This document shows, piece after piece, positions 17,909 to 25,343 of a stretch of 64,000 nt of DNA. The notes under the pieces are model-generated. The model was given only the letters and a program-made list of their open reading frames with translations. It was not told the DNA's origin and did not search any database. Origin of the DNA: Sphingomonas changbaiensis NBRC 104936 (lineage in GTDB: Bacteria; Pseudomonadota; Alphaproteobacteria; Sphingomonadales; Sphingomonadaceae); contig NZ_BBWU01000028.1 in assembly GCF_000974765.1 (NCBI RefSeq), positions 62,001-126,000 on the forward strand. Reading direction: 5' to 3'. Every line of letters starts with the position of its first letter. Position 1 is the stretch's first letter. A program made the translations under genes and the position numbers.

Positions 17909-18325
17909 ATGCCGACAATGAGCCCGGATCAACGAAGGAGGCTGATGGCCCGGTTTCGAGGCAAGGATACCAAACCAGAAATTTTGGTCCGAAGGGCGCT
18001 GCACGCTGCCGGAAGACGCTTTCGCCTGCATCGAGGAGACTTGCCTGGAAAGCCCGACATCGCGTTGCCAAGGGATCGAACAGTGGTTTTCGTACACGGT
18101 TGTTTCTGGCACGGCCACCGCGATTGCTCCATCGCTCGGCTACCAAAAACTCAGCCATTATTCTGGGCGCAGAAGTTCGAACAAAATCAAGCGAGAGATG
18201 AGCGGGTTCGTGCCGCGCTAACGGCGTTAGGATGGCGAGTAATCGTGATTTGGGAATGTGAAGCAAAATCTGACCATCTATCGGAGTTGCTCGTGCAGCA
18301 CGGCCTTATCAATCGATCTCGATGA
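17909..18325 (+). CDS. vsr: Very-short-patch repair endonuclease (Vsr)
   Basis: 138 residues from the ATG at 17909; the ATG at 17918 is nearly as good. Vsr hallmarks are present: N-terminal 'RRRLMARFRGKDTKPEILVR', the catalytic Asp in 'GKPDIAL', and 'VVFVHGCFWHGHRDC', which supplies the active-site His and zinc ligands. It nicks next to the T of T:G mismatches that arise from deaminated 5-methylcytosine, protecting sites of the companion methyltransferase. The gene is divergent from the double-GHKL gene. Some Vsr-like proteins are restriction nucleases; that alternative is possible here. Confidence 0.92.
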   Translation: MPTMSPDQRRRLMARFRGKDTKPEILVRRALHAAGRRFRLHRGDLPGKPDIALPRDRTVVFVHGCFWHGHRDCSIARLPKTQPLFWAQKFEQNQARDERVRAALTALGWRVIVIWECEAKSDHLSELLVQHGLINRSR

Positions 18326-18436
18326 GGCTTTCCCATGCTAGACGGCGAACGAGCAGTGGATGGGTCTCACATACATCGCCTCACTCGAATTTAGACGATT
18401 TCGCACTGGGTCTAGAGGCTTGTTTGACAGGGCTTG

Positions 18437-19801
18437 TCAGTCCCGGACGTCGAACCCTAGGAAGCGCAGCGCTTTGATCGTTCGCCCGTTGATCGGCGGG
18501 CGCTCCTCGTCCATCCAGCCCAGCAACTCCATCACAGAAGCCTCCCCGAAGCCGACCAGCTTCCAACGCTCGTTCTGGATGCAGTCGTAAGCGCGTTCCA
18601 GTGAGAGGCCAGGACCATATAAGAGATAGGTCAGCGTCTCTTTTATCCGGCTAAGCGGGTTTAGCCTGAACTCCTCCTTCAATCCCCTTTCGCCGCCTTT
18701 TACGTGTCGCAGCCTGTCGTGAAAGGCGTGAACGCCGATGAGCGCACCGAACAGATCATCATAGTTCAGGGCTGCGATAACCTGCTCGGAGCCCATCGCC
18801 TTACGGAGGCCGGAAATGCGGGCGCTCTCCTTCGCAGCGTCGTATAAATCGCCCGCTCGGGTGTCCGTGGAAGTAAGCCAATCCGCAAGCTGGGCGACAA
18901 TCCGCTCCCGACGCTGTGGTGCTGGGGCCAATGCCGTTGTCTGCCACTCATCGCCGGGCGCTTTGGCCAGCCTGCACCACCCTAAGAACCTGCCCAGCTC
19001 GACCAGCCGGTCCTCATTTTCGAAATCGGGCCGACGTTGCCCAAAGTCCTCGAAAACGCCTTCCACCTCTCGGAACGCGGGGATTAGCTGTTCATCATAT
19101 TTGCGTTGGTAGCGTTGAAGGAAGGCTCGCTCCTTCGAGACCTTGTCGCTGCCTACCTTGGCACTGGGGACAATGGCCTTTGGAACGAGCGCCTCTAACG
19201 CCTTTTGGAAATCTGCCTCCTCCTGAGGATTTCCGATCCTGCGGTAGGCAAGTTCGTATTGCTTTAGGACCTCGGCAGTGAGGGTGATCGCGTTTGACCA
19301 GAACAACTCAAACAGGCCGACCAGATCGGCAAACCCTTCGTCACGCTCCTTCGTGAGGACAACGGAAACCTCGCGATTGCTCATGAGCCCGCTTTCGGTG
19401 AGATTAGCCGAGCCTACGAGCGCCGTGTCGCCGACAACGTATAGCTTCGCGTGGAACTCTCTGTCGGTGTAGTAGCGGATCGTGACCCCCGGCAGACCCA
19501 TAGCGTCCTTCAGCACGGGCGGCCGGGTGATTGAGCAGAGCCGAACCAGTAGATGCACTTTGCACCCTCGTTTCACGAGCGTCTCGACTGGCTTGCACGT
19601 CGTAAAGAAGGGACTGGCAAGATAGGCGTCGCAAGCGTCAGCTGTGCAATCCGAAAACCAGTTCAGCGTGTAGCCCGTCGATCCAGTGTTCCCGTATGTG
19701 TTTCTGATCGCCCCCAATGTCGTCGCTCCCCCTCTGTGAGCGATCAGACTGGCGGCTTTGTGGTGCCTGCACAATGAGCAGTCGAGCGCTCTCCAGCCCA
19801 C
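18437..19801 (-). CDS. PLD-superfamily nuclease (candidate restriction endonuclease)
   Basis: 454 residues from a GTG at 19801; an internal TTG at 19717 has a better Shine-Dalgarno (GAGGGGGAG) and would give 426 residues. One HKD motif is seen, 'HAKLYVVGD' (H117, K119) followed by 'LVGSANLTESGL'. A single HKD implies a dimeric active site, as in BfiI and the NgoFVII-type restriction enzymes and Nuc. The C-terminal ~270 residues are helical and unmatched, possibly for target recognition. In context it is the best candidate for the restriction partner of the methyltransferase at 13421; a non-specific or phospholipid-acting enzyme cannot be excluded. Confidence 0.78.
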   Translation of the reverse strand: MGWRALDCSLCRHHKAASLIAHRGGATTLGAIRNTYGNTGSTGYTLNWFSDCTADACDAYLASPFFTTCKPVETLVKRGCKVHLLVRLCSITRPPVLKDAMGLPGVTIRYYTDREFHAKLYVVGDTALVGSANLTESGLMSNREVSVVLTKERDEGFADLVGLFELFWSNAITLTAEVLKQYELAYRRIGNPQEEADFQKALEALVPKAIVPSAKVGSDKVSKERAFLQRYQRKYDEQLIPAFREVEGVFEDFGQRRPDFENEDRLVELGRFLGWCRLAKAPGDEWQTTALAPAPQRRERIVAQLADWLTSTDTRAGDLYDAAKESARISGLRKAMGSEQVIAALNYDDLFGALIGVHAFHDRLRHVKGGERGLKEEFRLNPLSRIKETLTYLLYGPGLSLERAYDCIQNERWKLVGFGEASVMELLGWMDEERPPINGRTIKALRFLGFDVRD

Positions 19802-19944
19802 CGGAAAATATAATGGACAGTGGAGGTGCGTCTCGTGTGCGAGCGTTACCGCGCACCAGAAAATGAGGTGGCTGGGCTCACTAAGACCTAGACCATACTC
19901 CTCACTCGGCTAGTTTTATCATGTAGAGCAAGAGGTTAGAGGGC

Positions 19945-20595
19945 ATGTTTGTCGGATACGCTCGCACCAGCACCGTGGATCAAGTCGCGGGCCTTGAGGC
20001 GCAGGAGAGGGACCTTGCCCGTGCAACGGGTTGCACTGGCGAGATCAAGATATTCGTGGAGCAGGTTTCGTCTGTTTCGGACCGACCGCAGCTTCGCGCA
20101 GCGCTGGAGTTCGTTCGCGAAGGCGATGCGTTCATCGTGACGCGGCTCGACAGGCTGGCCCGGTCTACGTCCGACCTTCTCTCAATACTCGATGTGCTGG
20201 AGCGTAAGGGCGTAGCGCTCCGCATTTTGGATTTCGGCGGCAGCGAGGTCGACACCAAGTCACCGTCCGGCCGCTTCCTCGTGACGATGTTCGGCGCAGT
20301 GGCCCAGTTCGAGCGGGAGTTGCTTCTTCAACGCCAGAGAGAGGGGATTGCGAAGGCCAAGGCGGAGGGAAAATATCGCGGTAGAGCGCCAACGGCGAGG
20401 CGGAAAGCAGCCTTGATGCGGCAGCTTCACAGCGAGGGGCTAAAGCCCGCTGAAATCGCGGCCCGCACTCAAACATCCCGCGCATCGGTGTATCGTCTGC
20501 TTTCAGAGGAGACCGGAAAAACGAACAGACCCGCTCCCACGGCTAACGCCGGAAAAACGAATGAGCCTGCGCTTCCGGAGAGCGCCGGAACATGA
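19945..20595 (+). CDS. Serine recombinase of the resolvase/invertase family
   Basis: 216 residues. The N-terminal catalytic domain has 'MFVGYARTSTVDQ' with the nucleophilic Ser (S10 region), 'FIVTRLDRLARS' and 'GRFLVTMFGAVAQFERELL' in order; the C-terminal helix-turn-helix is 'LKPAEIAARTQTSRASVYRLL'. The tail (NRPAPTANAGKTNEPALPES) is an unusual low-complexity repeat, with GKTNRPA and GKTNEPA. Such proteins resolve or invert DNA. No transposase of a Tn3-type element and no obvious inverted repeats lie beside it. Its stop overlaps the next start by 4 bases. Confidence 0.9.
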   Translation: MFVGYARTSTVDQVAGLEAQERDLARATGCTGEIKIFVEQVSSVSDRPQLRAALEFVREGDAFIVTRLDRLARSTSDLLSILDVLERKGVALRILDFGGSEVDTKSPSGRFLVTMFGAVAQFERELLLQRQREGIAKAKAEGKYRGRAPTARRKAALMRQLHSEGLKPAEIAARTQTSRASVYRLLSEETGKTNRPAPTANAGKTNEPALPESAGT

Positions 20596-20789
20596 AGTCG
20601 GTCCAGCGCCTGTTCGCCGATGCAACCGCAGCCATCGAGGACCTGCACGGCATCGCTGTAGAGGGCCAACGGCCTGACCTAAGTGCCGACGCTGGTGAGC
20701 AGCTTGCCGGAGCCCTTCATGAGGGGATCGTCCGGCTCGACCGGCTGGTGATCTCACTCCTTCGCGTTCTGGGCGGCAAGTCAGCATGA
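20592..20789 (+). CDS. Small protein of unknown function coupled to the resolvase
   Basis: 65 residues (begins MKSVQRLFADATAAIEDLHG), predicted all helical by its heptad-like pattern, with no recognisable motif. Its start overlaps the resolvase stop (ATGA) and its stop overlaps the next start (ATGA), so it is translated within a three-gene unit, which is the main evidence that it is a real gene. Confidence 0.6.
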   Translation: MKSVQRLFADATAAIEDLHGIAVEGQRPDLSADAGEQLAGALHEGIVRLDRLVISLLRVLGGKSA

Positions 20790-21166
20790 GCCGCATCGGC
20801 TACTATAATGGCTGGTCGCCTCAAGCTCGGCTTGCGACGCTGCCGATCCAGCGGGCAGCATACCGGAGCGGCGAACTTGAGCGCCCGCGCCAGTGTTCCA
20901 TCTGCGGCTTCAAGAAGGAGCCGGGTGATACATCACGCCGCTATCTGATGCTCCACCAAGAGCGATATGACCGGCCGCTGGAAGGCTACGGCTGCTGCCG
21001 CGACTGCCACTGGGCATTGCACGCTCGTTTTGATCAGCCGAGCCGCTGGAAAAGGCTGTTGGCGCGAACGGGGCACACAGGGTGGGCGGCTCACCTCTCG
21101 CTGGACCCTGCCTCGCAGTTCCGGCCTTTCGATGAGACATATTCTGCGGGGCTCCCACCACCTTAG
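20786..21166 (+). CDS. Small zinc-finger/HNH-like protein of unknown function
   Basis: 126 residues. Two CxxC pairs (CSICGFKKEPGD and CCRDCHWALHARF) with an intervening His (LMLHQERYD) resemble the treble-clef zinc fold of HNH nucleases or zinc ribbons; the second pair is followed by H-x3-H. Catalytic HNH residues are not clear. It is coupled by ATGA overlap to the preceding small gene. It could be a nuclease or a DNA-binding accessory of the resolvase. Confidence 0.6.
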   Translation: MSRIGYYNGWSPQARLATLPIQRAAYRSGELERPRQCSICGFKKEPGDTSRRYLMLHQERYDRPLEGYGCCRDCHWALHARFDQPSRWKRLLARTGHTGWAAHLSLDPASQFRPFDETYSAGLPPP

Positions 21167-21370
21167 TCAGTCGAGAAGGGAGCCCGCTTCGGTGCCCAGC
21201 GCGAGTGCGATCTTCTCCACGACCCGCACTGTCGGGTTTCTAGTGCCTCGCTCTAGATCGGATATGTAGGTTCGATGGAGCCCCACGTGGTCGGCGAACG
21301 CCTCTTGTGACAATCCAGTTCGCTCCCGGAGTGCACGGATATTCCTCCCAAGGCGGCGACAGACGTCCAC
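21167..21370 (-). CDS. XRE-family helix-turn-helix regulator
   Basis: 67 residues from a GTG at 21370. The helix-turn-helix is 'LSQEAFADHVGLHRTYISDLERG' in family form (in part) and ends with 'VEKIALALG'. It is nearly all DNA-binding domain, as in controller proteins of restriction-modification loci and phage-type repressors. It is convergent with the resolvase unit (the two stops abut) and divergent from the membrane-protein gene at 21437, so its own promoter and a candidate operator lie in 21371-21436. Its targets are unknown. Confidence 0.85.
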   Translation of the reverse strand: MDVCRRLGRNIRALRERTGLSQEAFADHVGLHRTYISDLERGTRNPTVRVVEKIALALGTEAGSLLD

Positions 21371-21436
21371 CCTTTGAGATCAAGCCGTTGCTGACTATCA
21401 GTCTACAGACGATGAGAGTAGTTTGGGGGCGACGCG

Positions 21437-21907
21437 ATGGACGACGAAGCAGGGGCACCGGCCGCAGAAGGCGATCAGACGAAAGCTATATTCGGGCAGA
21501 GCCTACTCGGCTGCCTCATTATCATCGTTGCGATTGGGCTGCTCTCTCTGCTGGTCGCAGGCTGTCAGAAGTTGATTGGCACGCTTGAACCAGACCCACC
21601 CACTGCCGAGGAACGAGCGGTTGCTCAGGCCGAGGCTGTGCTTGCCAAGGAGAAAGCTGCGGCTTCTTCCTCGTCCATCAGCAAAGTAGATGCCTTCATG
21701 CGCTGCTCAGAAGCCTTCAAGGCAGCGGTTGCCGACCCGAGGTCCGTAGCCTTCGATCCTCTCGACACTACGTTCACAACGGACGGAAATCGCGCTCGCT
21801 TCACTGTAGGCGTGACTGCAAAGAACCGGCTTGGGCTGGAGGTGAACAGGACCGCCGCCTGCGTATTTGAGGATGGGCAACTTACCTCCGTGGAAGCGTT
21901 ACCGTAA
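21437..21907 (+). CDS. Membrane-anchored protein of unknown function
   Basis: 156 residues with a single transmembrane segment (LLGCLIIIVAIGLLSLLVAGC, ~24-44) and a soluble C-terminal ~100 residues. The middle is Ala/Glu-rich and coiled-coil-like; the end carries 'FMRCSEAFKAAVADPRSVAFD', reminiscent of small secreted domains of unknown function in mobile regions. GGGGG lies upstream of the ATG. It is divergent from the XRE regulator gene and has no obvious operon partner. Confidence 0.65.
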   Translation: MDDEAGAPAAEGDQTKAIFGQSLLGCLIIIVAIGLLSLLVAGCQKLIGTLEPDPPTAEERAVAQAEAVLAKEKAAASSSSISKVDAFMRCSEAFKAAVADPRSVAFDPLDTTFTTDGNRARFTVGVTAKNRLGLEVNRTAACVFEDGQLTSVEALP

Positions 21908-22068
21908 AATCAGCGGCCCAGACTGCAACTGTGGCTATCGGGTCAGTGAGCCCCACGCTTTGGCGGGTCCGCCGAACGGGCGAGATATTTCATCGCGGTG
22001 GTTCGCGGAGAGCACTTGATTAAGGCCCTACCATGATGCCTTGATTGGCTCATCGGGGGGGGGAAGTC

Positions 22069-23118
22069 ATGGCAGTCAGTCACATTACCAAGAAATCAGT
22101 TCTAGCCGCCATTGCCGAACACGACCGGAAAGGCGAGACAGCCTTTTTGAAGGAATATGGTTTTGATCTCTCCCGCGACTATTGGCTGATCCACAATGGT
22201 CGGTCGTATGTCTCGAAGGCCATTGCAAATGTGGCGCAAGCGATTGGTATGGGTCGTCCGTTCACCCGCGACATGATGCTAAGCGGCGGCGTGGCTTGGT
22301 CGGTCCGTGGCCTGCAAAAAGCCGGGTTCCAAGTTCACAAGGGCGCGCGCCCAACCTTTGGGGGTGCGAACAGCGCGAACGAACGCGGGCCAAAATGGAC
22401 ACGAGAAGAACTAATCCTGGCGTTAGAACTCTACATGCGAAATCGTCGGTCGCCGCCCGGTAAGGGGAGCGCCGAAGTCGCCGAACTTTCGCAAGTGCTG
22501 AACTTGCTGGCGCTCGCAACAGGAGTTGCCAGGACGGCCAAATACCGCAACCGGAACGGCGTCTACCTGAAGATGATGAACTTCCGACGTTTTGATCCGC
22601 AATACACATCGAGTGGCAGGACCGGCATGGCGCGTGGTGGCAAACTAGAGGAGCCGATCTGGACTGAGTTTGCGAACCGGCTTCCCGAACTTCGTCGCGC
22701 TGCCGCGTTGATCCGGGGTTCGGTGCAAAATCGCGATTTGGTGGATGAGATCGCAGCCATCGGCGACGGGGATGATGAAGGCGCGGTGGAGGGCGGCTTC
22801 ACTCACCGCCTTCACCGTGTCTACGAGCGCGACAGAAAAGTGATCGAAAAGAAGAAGCGTCAGGTGCGCCACACCACCGGCGCGCTCCGATGCGAGGTTT
22901 GTGAGTTGGACTTCCGAGAGCGGTATGGTGCACACGGCGATGGTTACATCGAGGTGCATCACAAGCGGCCGGTATTCCAGATGCGGCCGGGCGAGCGAAC
23001 GAAACCAGAAGACCTCGCGCTTCTTTGCGCAAACTGCCACCGAATGGTTCATCGCACTCGCGAACCGCTCCCGGTCGACCGCCTGATTAAGATGCTCACG
23101 CCCTCACTATCGACGTGA
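22069..23118 (+). CDS. HNH endonuclease of the McrA-like type
   Basis: 349 residues from the ATG at 22069 (an in-frame TTG at 22045 is possible). The N-terminal ~110 residues (FDLSRDYWLIHNGRSYVSKAI) resemble the head domain of ScoMcrA-like proteins. The middle holds 'WTREELILALELYMR' and 'GVYLKMMNFRRFDP', a module frequent in HNH restriction enzymes. The C-terminus has the HNH site: 'CEVCELDF', 'IEVHHKRPV' and 'LLCANCHRMVH'. Related proteins cut methylated or phosphorothioate DNA (type IV restriction). An SRA domain is not seen, so the modification it reads is unknown. It overlaps the next gene by 4 bases. Confidence 0.85.
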   Translation: MAVSHITKKSVLAAIAEHDRKGETAFLKEYGFDLSRDYWLIHNGRSYVSKAIANVAQAIGMGRPFTRDMMLSGGVAWSVRGLQKAGFQVHKGARPTFGGANSANERGPKWTREELILALELYMRNRRSPPGKGSAEVAELSQVLNLLALATGVARTAKYRNRNGVYLKMMNFRRFDPQYTSSGRTGMARGGKLEEPIWTEFANRLPELRRAAALIRGSVQNRDLVDEIAAIGDGDDEGAVEGGFTHRLHRVYERDRKVIEKKKRQVRHTTGALRCEVCELDFRERYGAHGDGYIEVHHKRPVFQMRPGERTKPEDLALLCANCHRMVHRTREPLPVDRLIKMLTPSLST

Positions 23119-23510
23119 GAACGCCAAACGAACTATACAACGGCATGGGCACGAGTGCAGCATGGACGCCAGAACGGCGTGCCAAACAGTCCGAAGTCAT
23201 TCGTCGGGTTAAGCCCTGGACGAAGTCGACGGGGCCGACCTCTGAGGCCGGGAAGGCCCGGTCATCGCAAAACGCATATAAGGGGGGATGGCGAGCCTTC
23301 GAGCGGGCTAGTGCTCGGCGGGCTCGTGCTGTGGCGCGGGTTCTGCAAATCCAAGCGCACCTCCTCGGTCACGATCCATTGTCTGATAACGAGCCAACAT
23401 GGCGGCAAAGGGCGCGCACCTTGGCTGCTGTTGAGCGGGATTTTTTCCGGCTCGGCGAGGCGCAGGGGCTCGTTGAAGAACTCATGCAAGAGTTTCTAGA
23501 TGAGCACTGA
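23115..23510 (+). CDS. Protein of unknown function with 'TGPTSEAGKARSSQNA' motif
   Basis: 131 residues. The motif 'KSTGPTSEAGKARSSQNAYKGG' (in part) is like the HGG-type segment seen in small proteins of phages and mobile elements of alphaproteobacteria; the rest is basic and helical. Its start overlaps the stop of the HNH gene by 4 bases, suggesting it acts with it, perhaps as a DNA-binding accessory. No catalytic signature. Confidence 0.6.
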   Translation: MRTPNELYNGMGTSAAWTPERRAKQSEVIRRVKPWTKSTGPTSEAGKARSSQNAYKGGWRAFERASARRARAVARVLQIQAHLLGHDPLSDNEPTWRQRARTLAAVERDFFRLGEAQGLVEELMQEFLDEH

Positions 23511-23592
23511 CGTTGGGCGCTGAGGATGGGGTCGCCTGTGCTCTATAGAGGGAAGATAACGCTGCGCACATCAGAACAGCACTGAGGAAGGA

Positions 23593-24960
23593 ATGACGCG
23601 TTCACCCATCGTCCGACCACGGCAACGTGGGAGGATACCCGGCCTGCCCGGCTTCGACCGCAACCTCCGGCCGCTAGATCATGAGTGGCGCTTTGATCAA
23701 ATCAGACTGCGCCTCGGCGGATCATGGCAGACACGGCACTCGTCTAGTGATCTGTGGGAAAGCCTGCCCGGCAATCCTGATTTGATGGCGTGGTTTACCA
23801 ACCCCGCGATCTCGCAGGGGCGGTTCTCTTGGGGAACAAGTCGACAGGCTCCAATGACCCTTTCCAGGGTCACGATAGATGCAGGGGGCCTAAACCATAA
23901 TATCGGATCGCTTAGGGTCGAAGTGATCTGCAACCCCACGAGGAGCCTCTCGCACCTTCTAGCCCGCTTTGGTGAGCAGAGCACACCCGAGGCTCTCGCT
24001 GATCTTCCGGCCGTGGATTTTTTCGCGTCTGCGGGTCCGGGCAGCGTGCCTCTCGGTCTCGACGGGAGCGATAACTGGATCAGCAGGCCGGGCGAGGCAC
24101 AAGCGGCGTTTGGCAATCCCGACCTGTTCGGCGTCTTCATGCCGATATTTTTTGGCAAACTCCGCCACCTCCTCCAGCAAAGTCTCTCTCCTTCATTGGA
24201 GGCCGACTGGCGTTCAGAAGGAGGCTCAGACGTGATGCTGGGCTCCAGCGAAGTCCGGCTGCACTGGAGCAGTGTTTCGCTGACGCGCTGCGAAGTCTAT
24301 TTCGAGCGGTATCATAACAATGCTCTTGAGGCAGTCCGACGAGCGAGCATGTCCATCTTGGATAACGATGTGCAGAGCACAGTTACCCAATATGGTCGGA
24401 GTAGCGTTGATCGAAGCGGTGGAGCGCTCTCAATCCGGCTCTCGCTGAGCAAGTCTCGAACTCTCGTGATCTACGCGAAAGAGCGCCGCCGCCTGCGCTT
24501 TGAGGTTCAAAGAACGGGCAAGGCCGGGGTAGCGAGGTCGAGGGCTCCAGAGACGTTCGAGAACCTTTTTCGTCTCTTGAGAGCCGACAAGCGTCATTCC
24601 CATGAGCAGGTCCCGTGGGGGACGATTGGATTGCAGTTTGACGAGCCTGATGCGCCGACGTTGGCGGACCTAGTCGCAATCTTCCGGAAGGTGTTCCGCG
24701 CTGCTGCATCCGACGCTGACGCAGCGAGCGAAACTATAGCAACGCTCCTGATCGACGGCGGGATAATGGTAGACGAGACCAACAATGGGTCAATCATCGG
24801 CGCACTCGAAAGGGAGGGGCTTGTAGCGCGTGTAAGGCTTAGAAGCCGGGCTCCGAAAAGAAGCGCCCCGAGATTTGCACTCACAGAGCCATACGCCTCT
24901 TTGCAGCGTCGCCTCCGGGAGTTGCTCCCCGTTGTAGCGGGCGGCATTTCGGAGCCCTAA
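23593..24960 (+). CDS. Protein of unknown function, possibly related to replication initiators
   Basis: 455 residues; not recognised. A central segment 'KSRTLVIYAKERRRLRFEVQ' faintly resembles the 'YxKxxxxLRxEv' region of single-stranded-phage and rolling-circle replication initiators, but the histidine pair and nucleophilic tyrosines of those enzymes were not found with confidence. The last ~100 residues look like a winged helix (IIGALEREGLVARVRLR). It is the last gene before attR and stands alone after a 82-base gap. Compared with the chromosome its codon use is less GC-rich. Confidence 0.55.
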   Translation: MTRSPIVRPRQRGRIPGLPGFDRNLRPLDHEWRFDQIRLRLGGSWQTRHSSSDLWESLPGNPDLMAWFTNPAISQGRFSWGTSRQAPMTLSRVTIDAGGLNHNIGSLRVEVICNPTRSLSHLLARFGEQSTPEALADLPAVDFFASAGPGSVPLGLDGSDNWISRPGEAQAAFGNPDLFGVFMPIFFGKLRHLLQQSLSPSLEADWRSEGGSDVMLGSSEVRLHWSSVSLTRCEVYFERYHNNALEAVRRASMSILDNDVQSTVTQYGRSSVDRSGGALSIRLSLSKSRTLVIYAKERRRLRFEVQRTGKAGVARSRAPETFENLFRLLRADKRHSHEQVPWGTIGLQFDEPDAPTLADLVAIFRKVFRAAASDADAASETIATLLIDGGIMVDETNNGSIIGALEREGLVARVRLRSRAPKRSAPRFALTEPYASLQRRLRELLPVVAGGISEP

Positions 24961-25044
24961 GACGCTTGGGTGCGAGATGATGGCCCTTACCCCCCTCAAC
25001 ATATCAAGACCTCCTGATGTCGCTCTATAATCGGCGTTGGCGCT

Positions 25045-25062
25045 ACAAAACCTGATACAAAC
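25045..25062 (+). repeat. Arm-type direct repeat, left-arm copy
   Basis: ACAAAACCTGATACAAAC at 25045-25062 is identical to 11600-11617 and lies 61 bases inside attR. In the excised circle the two copies would flank the core on both sides, which fits integrase arm sites. Confidence 0.6.
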
Positions 25063-25122
25063 CTGTTTCGATTGAGCAGTTAAGTATCTGATATTTTTGC
25101 CTGTCGATTGGGAGGGTTAGTT

Positions 25123-25140
25123 TCCCTCCCTCTCCGCCAC
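25123..25140 (+). repeat. attR: 18-bp copy of the tRNA-Ser 3' end
   Basis: TCCCTCCCTCTCCGCCAC repeats 11513-11530. Just before it GGGAGGG (25110-25116), TTAGTTT and CCCTCCC (25124-25130) form a 7-bp stem that mimics the T-arm of the tRNA but with another loop, as expected if the island's attP once supplied the tRNA end. Confidence 0.85.
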
Positions 25141-25255
25141 GCACTTGTCAGGTTCTGCGCGACGAAGCGGGTGGGCGCCGGGCCGCTCAATCCGAAGGCG
25201 TTCCGGCTGATGAAGATGACGTAGTCATAGTTGGGGGCGGTCCAGTCGGTCCCCC
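25141..25255 (-). pseudogene. Remnant of a protein-coding gene cut by the island end
   Basis: On the minus strand an open frame of about 36 codons reads 'TDWTAPNYDYVIFISR' followed by 'NAFGLSGPAPTRFVAQ'. It looks like the C-terminal part of a real protein, but has an in-frame stop at its upstream side and then runs into the attR repeat. I could not name the family (a pilus-assembly TadE/TadG-like end is a weak possibility). Probably a chromosomal gene or an older-island gene broken by integration. Confidence 0.35.
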
Positions 25256-25343
25256 CCTTTCGTTGTCAGAGTGCCGCCTCGCCATTAGAGCGGCTTGAGC
25301 TTTCTCTTGGCTTGCCCCAAGCTAACTGCACAGGGGGCATGCC

